From positions 1 through 64,000 of the forward strand of contig JBBPYR010000285.1 of NCBI GenBank assembly GCA_038199755.1: a stretch of DNA of 64,000 nucleotides. Direction: 5' to 3'. The notes under the pieces were generated by a model that saw nothing but the letters and a program-made list of their open reading frames with translations, made no database searches and was not told where the DNA came from. The stretch comes from JBBPYR01 sp038199755. GTDB taxonomy: Bacteria > Chloroflexota > Ktedonobacteria > Ktedonobacterales > Ktedonobacteraceae. The position numbers and the translations under genes were made by a program. Below, in pieces: positions 33,978 to 42,657 of the stretch. Numbering within the stretch: position 1 is the stretch's first letter; each line of letters begins with the position of its first letter.

Positions 33978-34106
33978 ATGAGACGCTTACATATCCTTTT
34001 CAGCCTCACCTACCTGAGAGATCGCTATGCTATCCCACAAGAATTGGTTGGGAAGATTGGTGTGGTTGAAGCCGTAGTTCAGCAGGCAGTTTCTGTGCAG
34101 GTGTAG
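33978..34106 (+). CDS. Possible 42-residue small protein
   Basis: A 42-codon frame from ATG 33978 to TAG 34106, preceded by AGAGAGGAT at ribosome-site distance. The product begins MRRLHILFSLTYLRDR and has an amphipathic C-terminal half rich in Val and Gln. I do not recognise it. It lies alone between two terminator-flanked units, and could be a chance frame. Confidence 0.25.
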   Translation: MRRLHILFSLTYLRDRYAIPQELVGKIGVVEAVVQQAVSVQV

Positions 34107-34204
34107 TGGTTCTGATCTTCCTCATGCACACGCAGGCGCGTAAAAAAAGGTATCACCACGCCTGCGTGAAAAAGTCACTGGACATTAATCATGTCGAGGA
34201 CCTT

Positions 34205-35107
34205 TTAACGAGGTATTTTCCCGTGCTCTCGTCCACGGAGACCCAGCAGTTGTCGCGCCTCGGTAGGGGTAGCGGGTTCACGTCCCAGTTCTCGTGCGAT
34301 GCGTACCGCACGCTCGACTAATTGGGCATTCTCGCGTACAAGTTCCCCTTTGCGATAGATTACATTGTCCTCCATACCAACCCTTATGTTGATCCCCATG
34401 GCCATTCCTATCGTCGTAATAGGAAGTTGGGTGCGGCCCATCGAACTGATAGTGACGCGTAGTGTATCTAGTGGCACATTCAGATCAGACAAACGCTCGG
34501 TCATATCAAGCAGATTCTTTGGCGTGCCACGCTGTCCTCCTTGTGTTGGAGTTTGAAGAACAAAGTTAATCGCGTAGGGTGGTTCAAAAATATGTAGTGC
34601 AAGCAGGTGGGTCACTTCTTCGAGCATTGCACTATTGTAGACCTCGAATTCTGGCTTGATATTACGTGCTCGCATCTCGCGTGCGAAGCGTTCAATGTCG
34701 TTGCGATGATTTGGGAAGAAGACCTGCTCTCCACGGATAAAGAAGTTGAGGAGTCCCATATTGAGCGAACACATCTCTGGTGCGAGGAGTACAGTATTTA
34801 AGCGCTCCTGCACGGAGAGCAGCGGACTTCCACCTGTCGTTAATTGAACAACCGCGTCGGTTTCTGCACAGAGACGTTCATGCAGCTCACCATAGATAGC
34901 GGGGCTCATCGTATTCGAGCCATCGGGATTGCGTGCATGAACATGAAGGATAGCGGCCCCAGCACGCCAGGCAGCAATTCCTTGCGTGACAATCTCATCT
35001 GGTTGCTCAGGAAGGTGAGGATTCGCCTCTTTGCCATGAATGCCGCCAGTTAAGGCACAGGTGATAATGACTGAGTCTTGTGTGCCGATCTTGACGATTT
35101 CGTTCAT
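34205..35107 (-). CDS. BKACE-family beta-keto acid cleavage enzyme
   Basis: A 300-residue DUF849/BKACE protein. These Zn enzymes condense a beta-keto acid with acetyl-CoA, releasing acetoacetate and a new acyl-CoA. The N-terminal IITCALTGGIHGKE segment, the metal-binding LHVHAR and the C-terminal GINIRVGMEDN with ELVRENAQLVERAV are family marks. It is the last gene of a minus-strand group after a cyclase-family hydrolase and a molybdenum hydroxylase. This suggests it handles a beta-keto acid arising from oxidation and ring opening. The actual substrate is unknown, since BKACE members accept many. Confidence 0.87.
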   Translation of the reverse strand: MNEIVKIGTQDSVIITCALTGGIHGKEANPHLPEQPDEIVTQGIAAWRAGAAILHVHARNPDGSNTMSPAIYGELHERLCAETDAVVQLTTGGSPLLSVQERLNTVLLAPEMCSLNMGLLNFFIRGEQVFFPNHRNDIERFAREMRARNIKPEFEVYNSAMLEEVTHLLALHIFEPPYAINFVLQTPTQGGQRGTPKNLLDMTERLSDLNVPLDTLRVTISSMGRTQLPITTIGMAMGINIRVGMEDNVIYRKGELVRENAQLVERAVRIARELGREPATPTEARQLLGLRGREHGKIPR

Positions 35108-35158
35108 CGAAGACCTCCATTGTGATAATTAAGAAACATTTGGCTGTAACATTTCTGA

Positions 35159-35854
35159 CTATTCATCTTCCAACAAGGCCACGGTCCGCACGGGCGAACC
35201 TGTACCACCACGAATACGTAGGGGGAAGCCCATGAAGGTAAAGCGCCTGCCGACTACTTGATCGAGATTGGCTAGGTTTTCAAAATGTGTAATGCCATAC
35301 TTGCGGCACATCATATGGCAGGGATAGGTTCGGCTGATAGGGTTATCAGGGCTCGGCGAATCTACTCCAAATGTTTTGACACCATGCTCAACTAGCCAAT
35401 TACTGCCGGATTCATCGAGGCCAGGATACTGACTGAGATACTCTTTTGTGCCCTGCCGACGATTGTATGTCGCAGTATACAAGAGTAGAATATCGCCTTT
35501 TTGTAGTTTAACAGGTGACTTGCTCGCCGCATCATCCATATCGCTTGCACTGATATAGGTCTGTGGTTCCTTATGAGAGAGATCGATACAGATTGCTGTC
35601 CCATAAAAGAGGTCCAAAGGCATTGTATCAATAGTTGGAGCATCGGGACGTGGGTCCAGATGGCTCAAGGCGTCTACATGGGTCGGGCCATGATCGCTCA
35701 TGAGCAATCCTCTAGATTGATAGGAGAATCCGCCCTCAAAATTCTTTTTTGTCTCCTCGTGTGTATGGTGTTCCCATATAACAGTCTTAAGATGTCCTGG
35801 ATAGACATTCATTCCTTGATATATTTCTTGGGTAAGGTCAAGCAGTCTAGACAT
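35159..35854 (-). CDS. Cyclase-family (isatin hydrolase/kynurenine formamidase-like) enzyme
   Basis: A 231-residue metal-dependent hydrolase of the cyclase family (PF04199 type), which includes kynurenine formamidase and isatin hydrolase. The metal-binding motif is DHGPTHVDALSHLD near residue 55, matching HGTHxDxPxH with a Pro insertion. ISRTYPCHMMCRKYGITHFENLANLDQV is the conserved C-terminal segment. AAAGGAG lies eight bases before ATG 35854, so the longer 35890 start is not favoured. It sits 51 bases before the BKACE gene and 154 bases after the Mo-hydroxylase large subunit. Opening of a lactam or amide ring made by the hydroxylase is a reasonable inference. Confidence 0.82.
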   Translation of the reverse strand: MSRLLDLTQEIYQGMNVYPGHLKTVIWEHHTHEETKKNFEGGFSYQSRGLLMSDHGPTHVDALSHLDPRPDAPTIDTMPLDLFYGTAICIDLSHKEPQTYISASDMDDAASKSPVKLQKGDILLLYTATYNRRQGTKEYLSQYPGLDESGSNWLVEHGVKTFGVDSPSPDNPISRTYPCHMMCRKYGITHFENLANLDQVVGRRFTFMGFPLRIRGGTGSPVRTVALLEDE

Positions 35855-35954
35855 GAACAGGACTCCTTTGATGGAAAAGGTACGCATCACGCACCTTGTT
35901 TACTCGACGTACTATATAGTGAGCAAAAATCTAGTAATCTTTCTCAGTATCCGC

Positions 35955-36000
35955 CTGCCACCGTGTGTCGCCTAGTAACTTCAACAACGCACGGTGGCAG
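35955..36000 (-). promoter_or_regulatory. Intercistronic stem-loop
   Basis: CTGCCACCGTGTG (35955-35967) and CGCACGGTGGCAG (35988-36000) form a 13-bp stem with one G-U type mismatch and a 20-base loop. It lies between the Mo-hydroxylase and cyclase genes and may tune downstream expression. Confidence 0.5.
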
Positions 36001-36008
36001 GGAGCAGA

Positions 36009-38414
36009 TTATGATTTCTGTGCCTGTTTGACCCATGTGACAATCTTTTCGGGCGTGATCGGCATCTCTGTGATATCGATGCCGAATGGTCTGAGAGCGT
36101 CCTCAACTGCACGTGTGACCGTAGGTGGGGCAACCATGCGTCCACCTTCGCCACCGCCCTTAACGCCATAAGCGGTGAAGGGCGAAGGGGTTTCATGATG
36201 GTAGACATCGATGTTCGGTACATCGTTAGCACTCGGTAGCAGATAGTCAGCAAATGTGGTCGTTAGGTTCTGTCCCGCTGCGTCATAACGGACTTCCTCA
36301 AGAAGAGCTAGGCCGATTCCTTGCGCGATACCCCCGCGTATCTGTCCCTTGAGTGAGCGTGGATTCATGACTGTACCCACATCATGCACCGCTAGATACT
36401 TGAGGAACGTGACATGGCCGGTCTGGATATCCACCTCCACGACACAAATGTGGGCACAGTGACCCATAATGGGATAGAAGACGCCCAAATCTTTGCGATC
36501 ATCTTGTGGTAAAGAGGTAAACGGATGATCATACGTAAAGGTGCCCTCAAGTCCACTTTCCATATCGGCGGGTAGGCTCAGCTTAAACCAGTAGGCTTTC
36601 ATGCCGATATCAGCGATGCTGAGCGAGGAGTTTGGAGAACCCTTCACCACGACACGCCCATCGATCAGTTCCATATCATCGGGATGTGCTTCAAGGGCAT
36701 GGGCGGCTATCTTGAACATTTTGTCCTTCACCTTTGCCACTGCACCTTTAACAGCACCTGAGAGCATGACCGTCATACGGCTACCACCAGGGCCAGCACT
36801 GGGAAGTGCGTGTGCCGTACTATCATAGGTAATATTCACCTGCTCAGGGTCTATACCTAGTTCTTCTGCCACAACCTGCGCTGCAACTGTCTCAGGACTA
36901 TTGCCCCAAAAGGGTGAGAACATCGTCACCGTTACTCCACCCGTTGGTCCGATACCTATCCGTACACTTTCAGGAGTCGAGTTAAGGCCAGTTGCAGGGC
37001 CGGGATTGTGGAACCAGAACTCGGTCGAGCTGTAGGTACTACGCTGCTGTGCAGTCGCCAGTCCAATGCCGATGTAGCGCCCCTCTTTGCGACCACGTTC
37101 TTGCTCCTGTCGCCAATATTCCAGGTTGGCGTGTTTCACTGCTAAATCTAGAACAGCATCGTAGTTGCCACTGTCATAGACATTGCCAGTCGGTATCTTA
37201 TAGGGGAACTGCTCTGGTTTAATAAAGTTGCGATGGCGTATTTCTATCGCGTCGAAGCCAAGTTCGTCACAGGCCGCGTCTACAAGCCGCTCTAATACCC
37301 AGTTCCCTACATCAGAGCCAGCACCGCGAAAAACCGTCTGCTGGTTCTTATTGGTCAAGACTGCTTTGATACCCGACTCGACGCTATTTATTGTGTAAGG
37401 ACCAGTTATCTGTGCTAGCATATTAGTGTTACCAGTAATGGCGAAGATGAAGTATGCCCCATAATCATCGACAGTATGCAGGCGTAGGCTCAAGAACTTG
37501 CCTTCTTTTGACAGTGCCAACTCAGCATCGTAGAGGCGATCAGGTCCTTGTGAGTCATTTGCGGCCAGATTGTCAATCCGATCCTCCATGTACTTGACGG
37601 GCCTCCCCGTTACCTTTGAGAGGACTCCTGCAATACCAATGGTTTTAGCGAGGAAGTGCTTGCTCCCAAAACTGCCACCCACATACATAGGATAAAAGTT
37701 AAGCATGTGAGCTGGCACCTTTAACATACCAGACATCACCCACGAAGCGGAATTGAGCATGTTCGAGTTCGACCAAATCTGCATGTTCCCTCTTGCCGAG
37801 TCGTAAGAGCAGAGAGCACCATTTGTCTCCATAGGAGAAGCAGTAGCCCGCGGCCATCGTAATCGACGTTTGATACGATAATCAGCACGTGCAAAATCCG
37901 CATCGACATCGCCAAAGACATAGGTATGCTCGTAAACGACGTTGGAAGGAAGGTTCTCGTGGACCAGAGGAGAGTCCGGCTCCATAGCGGCTACGGGGTC
38001 AGATACAGTAGGTAAGATCTCCCATTCAACTTCTATCAGTTCTAAAGCGTCTTCTGCGATGTAGCGACTCTCGGCTGCAACCACCGCAACAGCTTCACCA
38101 AAATAGCGCACTTTCTCCAGGGCGATGGCATGCTCGATAACAGGCTCACTGCAAAAAGCGGGCATGGGATCCATGAACTTAGCTGCATCGCGACCGCTCA
38201 GAACGGCATGCACTCCCGGTAGTTTCTTGGCCGCTTCAGTGTTGACGCTGAGAATGCGTGCGTGAGCATAAGGACTTCGCAAGGCTGCGGCATACAGCAT
38301 CCCTGGCAGTTTCATATCGTTCACATACGTGACTGTGCCCATGAGTAGTCCTGGGTCTTCACGCCGCTTTATGTCTTTCCCTACCCATGTGTGTCCGTTT
38401 GTAGTCGTTGTCAT
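36009..38414 (-). CDS. Molybdenum hydroxylase large subunit (xanthine dehydrogenase family)
   Basis: An 801-residue molybdopterin-cytosine-dinucleotide-type subunit of the xanthine dehydrogenase/CO dehydrogenase superfamily. It begins VGKDIKRREDPGLLMGTVTYVNDMKLPGML, and the AYRGAG-like motif reads VFRGAGSDVGNWVLE. The C-terminal VKGGGEGGRMVAPP includes the Glu that acts as base in this family. It lacks the AYRCSFR loop of true CO dehydrogenases, so it is a hydroxylase, probably of an N-heterocycle or aldehyde. AAAGGAG precedes ATG 38414. The 2Fe-2S and FAD subunit genes lie directly upstream in the same operon. Confidence 0.88.
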   Translation of the reverse strand: MTTTTNGHTWVGKDIKRREDPGLLMGTVTYVNDMKLPGMLYAAALRSPYAHARILSVNTEAAKKLPGVHAVLSGRDAAKFMDPMPAFCSEPVIEHAIALEKVRYFGEAVAVVAAESRYIAEDALELIEVEWEILPTVSDPVAAMEPDSPLVHENLPSNVVYEHTYVFGDVDADFARADYRIKRRLRWPRATASPMETNGALCSYDSARGNMQIWSNSNMLNSASWVMSGMLKVPAHMLNFYPMYVGGSFGSKHFLAKTIGIAGVLSKVTGRPVKYMEDRIDNLAANDSQGPDRLYDAELALSKEGKFLSLRLHTVDDYGAYFIFAITGNTNMLAQITGPYTINSVESGIKAVLTNKNQQTVFRGAGSDVGNWVLERLVDAACDELGFDAIEIRHRNFIKPEQFPYKIPTGNVYDSGNYDAVLDLAVKHANLEYWRQEQERGRKEGRYIGIGLATAQQRSTYSSTEFWFHNPGPATGLNSTPESVRIGIGPTGGVTVTMFSPFWGNSPETVAAQVVAEELGIDPEQVNITYDSTAHALPSAGPGGSRMTVMLSGAVKGAVAKVKDKMFKIAAHALEAHPDDMELIDGRVVVKGSPNSSLSIADIGMKAYWFKLSLPADMESGLEGTFTYDHPFTSLPQDDRKDLGVFYPIMGHCAHICVVEVDIQTGHVTFLKYLAVHDVGTVMNPRSLKGQIRGGIAQGIGLALLEEVRYDAAGQNLTTTFADYLLPSANDVPNIDVYHHETPSPFTAYGVKGGGEGGRMVAPPTVTRAVEDALRPFGIDITEMPITPEKIVTWVKQAQKS

Positions 38415-38450
38415 TGAATTATTCTCCTTTGTACAGTCTCGGTAGGCATG

Positions 38451-38978
38451 TTAATCGCTCGCGCTTGATGGCTCGGCGACAAGGCTCTGATGAAGGGTTT
38501 TCGCTGCGCTTTGCACCGCTTCAACGATATGCTGATAGCCAGTACAACGACAAATATTTCCTGACAATGCATGACGAATCTCTTCCTCATTTGGATTCTG
38601 GTTTTGTTGCAAGAGTTCGTAGGCGGTCATCAGGAAGCCGGGAGTACAGAAACCACACTGCAAGCCCTGCTTCTCCCAGAAAGCTTGTTGTAGCGGGTGC
38701 ATCTGTCCATCATGTGCCAACCCCTCAACCGTTGTCACTTCATGATTGTTCACTTGGATAGCGAACATCAGGCAGGAACGAACGCTGTGACCATCCACCA
38801 GGACTGTACAGGCACCACAACTTCCGTGCTCACACCCTGCATTTGTTCCTGTTAGGCCCAGATCATCGCGTAGCATGTCCAGAAGAGTGCGGCGTGGTTC
38901 AACGATTACGCGATGCATCGTGCCGTTGACATTCGCTCGTATCATAGAGAAGTCGTCTTGTGTGAAGTCGTTTTGCAT
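38451..38978 (-). CDS. Molybdenum hydroxylase 2Fe-2S subunit
   Basis: 175 residues. The plant-ferredoxin-like cluster ligands are in CEHGSCGACTVLVDG with a later SC. The second cluster is held by CGFCTPG and ICRCTGY. This four-motif pattern defines the small subunit of xanthine dehydrogenase-type enzymes, which carries electrons from the Mo site to FAD. It starts two bases after the stop of the FAD subunit gene and ends 36 bases before the Mo subunit gene, so the three form one enzyme. Confidence 0.92.
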   Translation of the reverse strand: MQNDFTQDDFSMIRANVNGTMHRVIVEPRRTLLDMLRDDLGLTGTNAGCEHGSCGACTVLVDGHSVRSCLMFAIQVNNHEVTTVEGLAHDGQMHPLQQAFWEKQGLQCGFCTPGFLMTAYELLQQNQNPNEEEIRHALSGNICRCTGYQHIVEAVQSAAKTLHQSLVAEPSSASD

Positions 38979-38980
38979 GA

Positions 38981-39856
38981 CTAGATCCTTTCGGCTCTCT
39001 CAGCGGCGAGAGCTAGCGCACGTATGGTCAAGACACCTGCCAGGTGACGGCGATAGTCAGCAGAGCCATGTATATCAGAGGGGGGATCATCCAGGGCGGC
39101 GATAACAGCAGCGGCGGCGGCGGTCCATGCCTCTTGTCCTGGATGCTGGCTGCGTAGGAGAGCTTCAGCTGCGTGAGGACGCACGGGAGTGGGGCCGACG
39201 CTACATAAGCCCAAACGCGCATTCGCAATTGTGCCATCTGCGTCGAGAGTGATAACGGCGGCAACACCTGCCAGTGCATAATCGCCCTCACGGCGAGCAA
39301 ATTCCACAAATGCGCTTCCTGAACGCGCAGGAAGTGCTGGAAGGCGAATCTCGGTTAGCAGTTCGCCTGGTTCAAGTGCTGTTTGGAAAAAGCCCTGGAA
39401 GAAATTACTGGCTGCCATCGTGCGCGTACCAGTCGTGTTGCGGCTCACAAACTCAGCATCTAGAGTAAGCATCACCGTGGGAAATTCAGCTGCTGGGTCG
39501 GCGTGAGCGATACTACCACCAACAGTACTACGGTTACGAATGGCGGGATGTCCAATAGAGTGGGCAGCTTCTAGAAGGAGAGGGAAACGTGCTGCGGCCA
39601 GAGGACTACGTTCCAGTGCGGCATCTCGCGTCATTGCGCCCAATGCCAGACCACCATCTAGCGGTCGTACATAAGCGAGTTCACTGATTTCGTTGATATC
39701 GACCAGCACACTAGGGCGAGCAAGGCGTAGATTCATTAACGTTACTAGGCTCTGACCCCCTGCTAGTACTCGACCTTCAGCACTATGTTCAGCCAATAAG
39801 GTTACGGCCTCGTCAACATTTCGTGCTGCAAAATAACGGAAACGTGATGGCTTCAT
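38981..39856 (-). CDS. Molybdenum hydroxylase FAD-binding subunit
   Basis: 291 residues of the CoxM/XdhB type. FAD contacts are expected at LAGGQSLVTLMNLRLARPSVLVDI (near 35-60) and RNRSTVGGSIAHADPAAEFP (near 105). The C-terminal CO-dehydrogenase flavoprotein domain ends at about 285. ATG 39856 gives the normal family start MKPSRFRYFAARNVDEAV; a start at 39895 would add 13 residues without support. It is first in the minus-strand operon, divergent from the response regulator gene. Confidence 0.9.
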   Translation of the reverse strand: MKPSRFRYFAARNVDEAVTLLAEHSAEGRVLAGGQSLVTLMNLRLARPSVLVDINEISELAYVRPLDGGLALGAMTRDAALERSPLAAARFPLLLEAAHSIGHPAIRNRSTVGGSIAHADPAAEFPTVMLTLDAEFVSRNTTGTRTMAASNFFQGFFQTALEPGELLTEIRLPALPARSGSAFVEFARREGDYALAGVAAVITLDADGTIANARLGLCSVGPTPVRPHAAEALLRSQHPGQEAWTAAAAAVIAALDDPPSDIHGSADYRRHLAGVLTIRALALAAERAERI

Positions 39857-40289
39857 TAGTAAGATACCTTTCCTTTCGTATTGCTCACTCCTCAACGATT
39901 TTGCAGTGTATGCTGCCGCTGTCTGAGACGACTAGGCAAGGAAGACCTGCAGCTTGATGTAGAATGTATACCATATGAGGAAGTGTTTATACATCCCACA
40001 AACGATATGTATCTAGCACTAGCCTTTGGGGGAGAAAAGCCTTCCCTCTTTTGGGGGATATATCCGTTTGGGAGTGATATATATATGCAGCCTTGACTTT
40101 CATCGGCTCCCTAAGTATCATTCATTATACAAATGTGCTTACTCGATACCTTACATACCATTTCATTTTCTGTGAGAGTGCTACCTTTCATCTATCCTGC
40201 TCATACATTGATGTATTAAATGCTAATAGGTACTTATCACTCTAACGTTTATTTCCTAGAGGCAAGAGGCATAATAAAGGAGGTACTAG
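39857..40289. other. Divergent regulatory region
   Basis: 433 bases between the Mo-hydroxylase operon (minus) and the response regulator (plus). No gene is recognised. It is AT-rich, with ATACAT-TG-ATGTAT at 40203-40216 as a small palindrome. The arrangement makes it a likely target of the adjacent NarL-type regulator. Confidence 0.5.
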
Positions 40290-40922
40290 ATGGCGATCCG
40301 CGTGCTGATCGTCGACGATCATAAGGTGGTGCGTCAAGGTCTGCGTTTATTTCTACACGTGGATCCAGAGCTAGAGATAGTAGGTGAGGCCAGAGATGGC
40401 GCTGAAGCTGTTGTACTGGCAAGAGAACTGACCCCCGATGTAGTTCTAATGGATGTGCTTATGCCTGTCCTCGATGGCATTGGAGCAACATCCGTGATTC
40501 GTCGTGAACTCCCTGAAACTGAGGTGCTGGGTTTGACTAGTATTCTAGAAAACGCAGCGGTGATCGATCTGATGCGCGCAGGTGCTATCGGATATCTCCT
40601 CAAAGATCTAGATGGCGACGAACTGTGTCGTGCAATACATGCCGCTGCTAATGGGCAGGTACAACTCGCCCCTGAAGCTTCTGCACTCCTTCTACGAGAG
40701 CTACGTACACCAGAACTAGCTGAACCATTAACTGAGCGTGAAACCGATGTACTGCTTCTAATTGGGCAAGGACAATCCAATAAACAAATTGCACACGCGC
40801 TCCACGTGCGTGAGGAAACTGTCAAGACCCATGTAAGCAAAGTTTTGCATAAATTAGGTGTTCAAAGTCGTACACAGGCTGCGCTTTATTCTATACGTGT
40901 TGGATTGGGACGCAATCCATAA
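40290..40922 (+). CDS. NarL/LuxR-family response regulator
   Basis: A 210-residue two-component regulator. The receiver domain (1-120) has the acidic pair in LIVDDH, the phosphorylated Asp in VVLMDVLMP (about 53) and Lys in YLLKD. The C-terminal LuxR-type helix-turn-helix contains LTERETDVLLLIGQGQSNKQIAHALHVREETVKTH. AAAGGAGG precedes ATG 40290. It is followed by its kinase gene and divergent from the Mo-hydroxylase operon, the most likely target. Confidence 0.92.
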   Translation: MAIRVLIVDDHKVVRQGLRLFLHVDPELEIVGEARDGAEAVVLARELTPDVVLMDVLMPVLDGIGATSVIRRELPETEVLGLTSILENAAVIDLMRAGAIGYLLKDLDGDELCRAIHAAANGQVQLAPEASALLLRELRTPELAEPLTERETDVLLLIGQGQSNKQIAHALHVREETVKTHVSKVLHKLGVQSRTQAALYSIRVGLGRNP

Positions 40923-40965
40923 TACGTTCGCTCTGAATGAAAAGTTATCGAGAAAGGGCAAGACT

Positions 40966-42501
40966 ATGGCGAATTCTGATACATTACTGCCTCAGTCTTT
41001 GTTTCATTCCAATAATGCGAAGCTTACAGCGATTCTCACTCTGCTAGATGCCTCATCAAATGGCCTTATTGTGCTTGATACGAAAAGGCGCTTTCTCTCT
41101 CTCAATCAGGCAGCCTGTAATATCTTCAACGCGAGTGCGGAAACACTACTAGGGCAAGACATGCTCACATTGGTGATGGGAAAAGAGCATGAGATTGCAT
41201 CCTACTTGGTTATGCCTTCTGGTCACTGGTCGTGTCTTGTCGTGTGCCCAGGTGAGGAAGAGCGTGAGATCGAGTGTACGCATACGACTGAAATTGTTGA
41301 TGGTCAGCCGTGCATAATGATCCTGGTTCGCGATGTTACCGAGACACAAAGGCTCCTCCAAAAGACTGAGGTGTTAACGCAGTTTGCGGCAACTATGACT
41401 TATGCTACCTCTCTTGAAGGAACACTGGATGCTCTATCACGGAGTGTCGTAAAGACGACAGGCCTTATGGCTTGCCTCATTCCACTCATCAGTGGTAATC
41501 CACTGCAGTTTCGTGTCGTAGGCAGCTATGGCTTGCCTGATGGATATGCTGCCTCATTAGGACAACTGGTACAAATGGGAACTCATCCTCCAACGCTACA
41601 AGCTTTCAGAGAACGAAGGACGATTGTCGCTCGTGGCATCCGAGAGCGCAACCTGGCCGATCCTAGTTATGCTCCTGTACATGAACAACTACAACATGTG
41701 GCGTGGGATACTGTGGTATGTATTCCTCTCATTTACAGAGGTGCGAGTCTAGGCGTTTTTACCGCCTATTATCCACCCGATATGGAGCCTACTAAAGGTG
41801 AACTAGTGTTTCTTTCAACAATTGCAGATCAAGCCGCTATTGCTGTTAAAAATGCACAACTTCTGTTAGAAGCACAAGACAAAGCCGCTTTAGTGGAGCG
41901 ACAAAGACTAGCACGTGAATTGCACGACTCAGTCTCCCAGGCTCTCTATGGGATTGTACTTGGAGTACAATCAGCTCGCACGTTCATAGAAACAGACAAA
42001 GAGCATGCGATCAAATCGATCGATTATGTGCTCTCACTGGCGAAGGCATGTCATACAGAGATGCGTGCTCTCATCTTCGCCTTAAGACCGGAGTCATTAG
42101 AGACTGAAGGTTTAGTAGCAGCGATAACAAAACATGCGGCTGCAGTCTGTGAGCGTTACGAGGTTCCCGTAGAAGTTTCTCTCTGTGAAGAACCAAATAT
42201 CCCTTTAGCAATAAAAGAAATCTTGTACCGTATCACCCAAGAGGCTCTACACAATATAGTGAAGCATGCGCATGCACGCCATGTATGTCTTCTGCTGCAA
42301 CAAAAAAGTGATGGCGTTGTGCTTGAGATACAGGATGACGGGGTAGGCTTTGACCCAACAAGTAATTTTCATGGTCATCTCGGGCTGCATTCAATGCGCG
42401 AGCGTGTAAACCAGGGACAAGGCAAGCTAGAGATACATAGTACACTTGGAGGGGGAACTTGTATCCGCGTTTATCTTCCTACTCCTATACAACAGGTATA
42501 A
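40966..42501 (+). CDS. PAS-GAF sensor histidine kinase (NarX/DegS type)
   Basis: A 511-residue soluble sensor kinase. A PAS domain lies at about 22-125 (GLIVLDTKRRFLSLNQAACNIF), a GAF domain at about 145-300 (TVVCIPLIYRGASLGVFTAYY), and a HisKA_3 dimerisation helix with LARELHDSVSQALYG (phospho-His near 322). The HATPase domain has ITQEALHNIVKHAHARHV and DDGVGFDP. No membrane helix is present, so the signal is intracellular. ATG 40966 has AGAAAGGGC upstream; the earlier start at 40858 would overlap the regulator gene. It pairs with the NarL-type regulator just upstream. Confidence 0.88.
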   Translation: MANSDTLLPQSLFHSNNAKLTAILTLLDASSNGLIVLDTKRRFLSLNQAACNIFNASAETLLGQDMLTLVMGKEHEIASYLVMPSGHWSCLVVCPGEEEREIECTHTTEIVDGQPCIMILVRDVTETQRLLQKTEVLTQFAATMTYATSLEGTLDALSRSVVKTTGLMACLIPLISGNPLQFRVVGSYGLPDGYAASLGQLVQMGTHPPTLQAFRERRTIVARGIRERNLADPSYAPVHEQLQHVAWDTVVCIPLIYRGASLGVFTAYYPPDMEPTKGELVFLSTIADQAAIAVKNAQLLLEAQDKAALVERQRLARELHDSVSQALYGIVLGVQSARTFIETDKEHAIKSIDYVLSLAKACHTEMRALIFALRPESLETEGLVAAITKHAAAVCERYEVPVEVSLCEEPNIPLAIKEILYRITQEALHNIVKHAHARHVCLLLQQKSDGVVLEIQDDGVGFDPTSNFHGHLGLHSMRERVNQGQGKLEIHSTLGGGTCIRVYLPTPIQQV

Positions 42502-42657
42502 CATGCGAGTGGGCTCGAAAGAAGCCATGTGAGCATGTGATGAACGTGAAAGAGGTATGCTAAGGACTCTTAGCGTGTTCTCTTGCCTCCCAAGGAGCAG
42601 AAAGCAACTTTCCAGTCGAACTGGAGATTGCAGGTTTCAGAACCTGGAGAAAATGTG

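Larger units (their letters stand above)
33850..34204. other. Intergenic region after the CBM3 gene
   Basis: 355 bases. It holds the palindromic terminator at 33873-33912 and one possible 42-codon frame at 33978-34106. Nothing else is recognised. Confidence 0.5.

Noticed and set aside
36009..39856. CO dehydrogenase (form I) assignment for the Mo-hydroxylase
   Set aside because: The large subunit lacks the AYRCSFR active-site loop and has an FRGAGSDVG segment, so a heterocycle or aldehyde hydroxylase is more likely.
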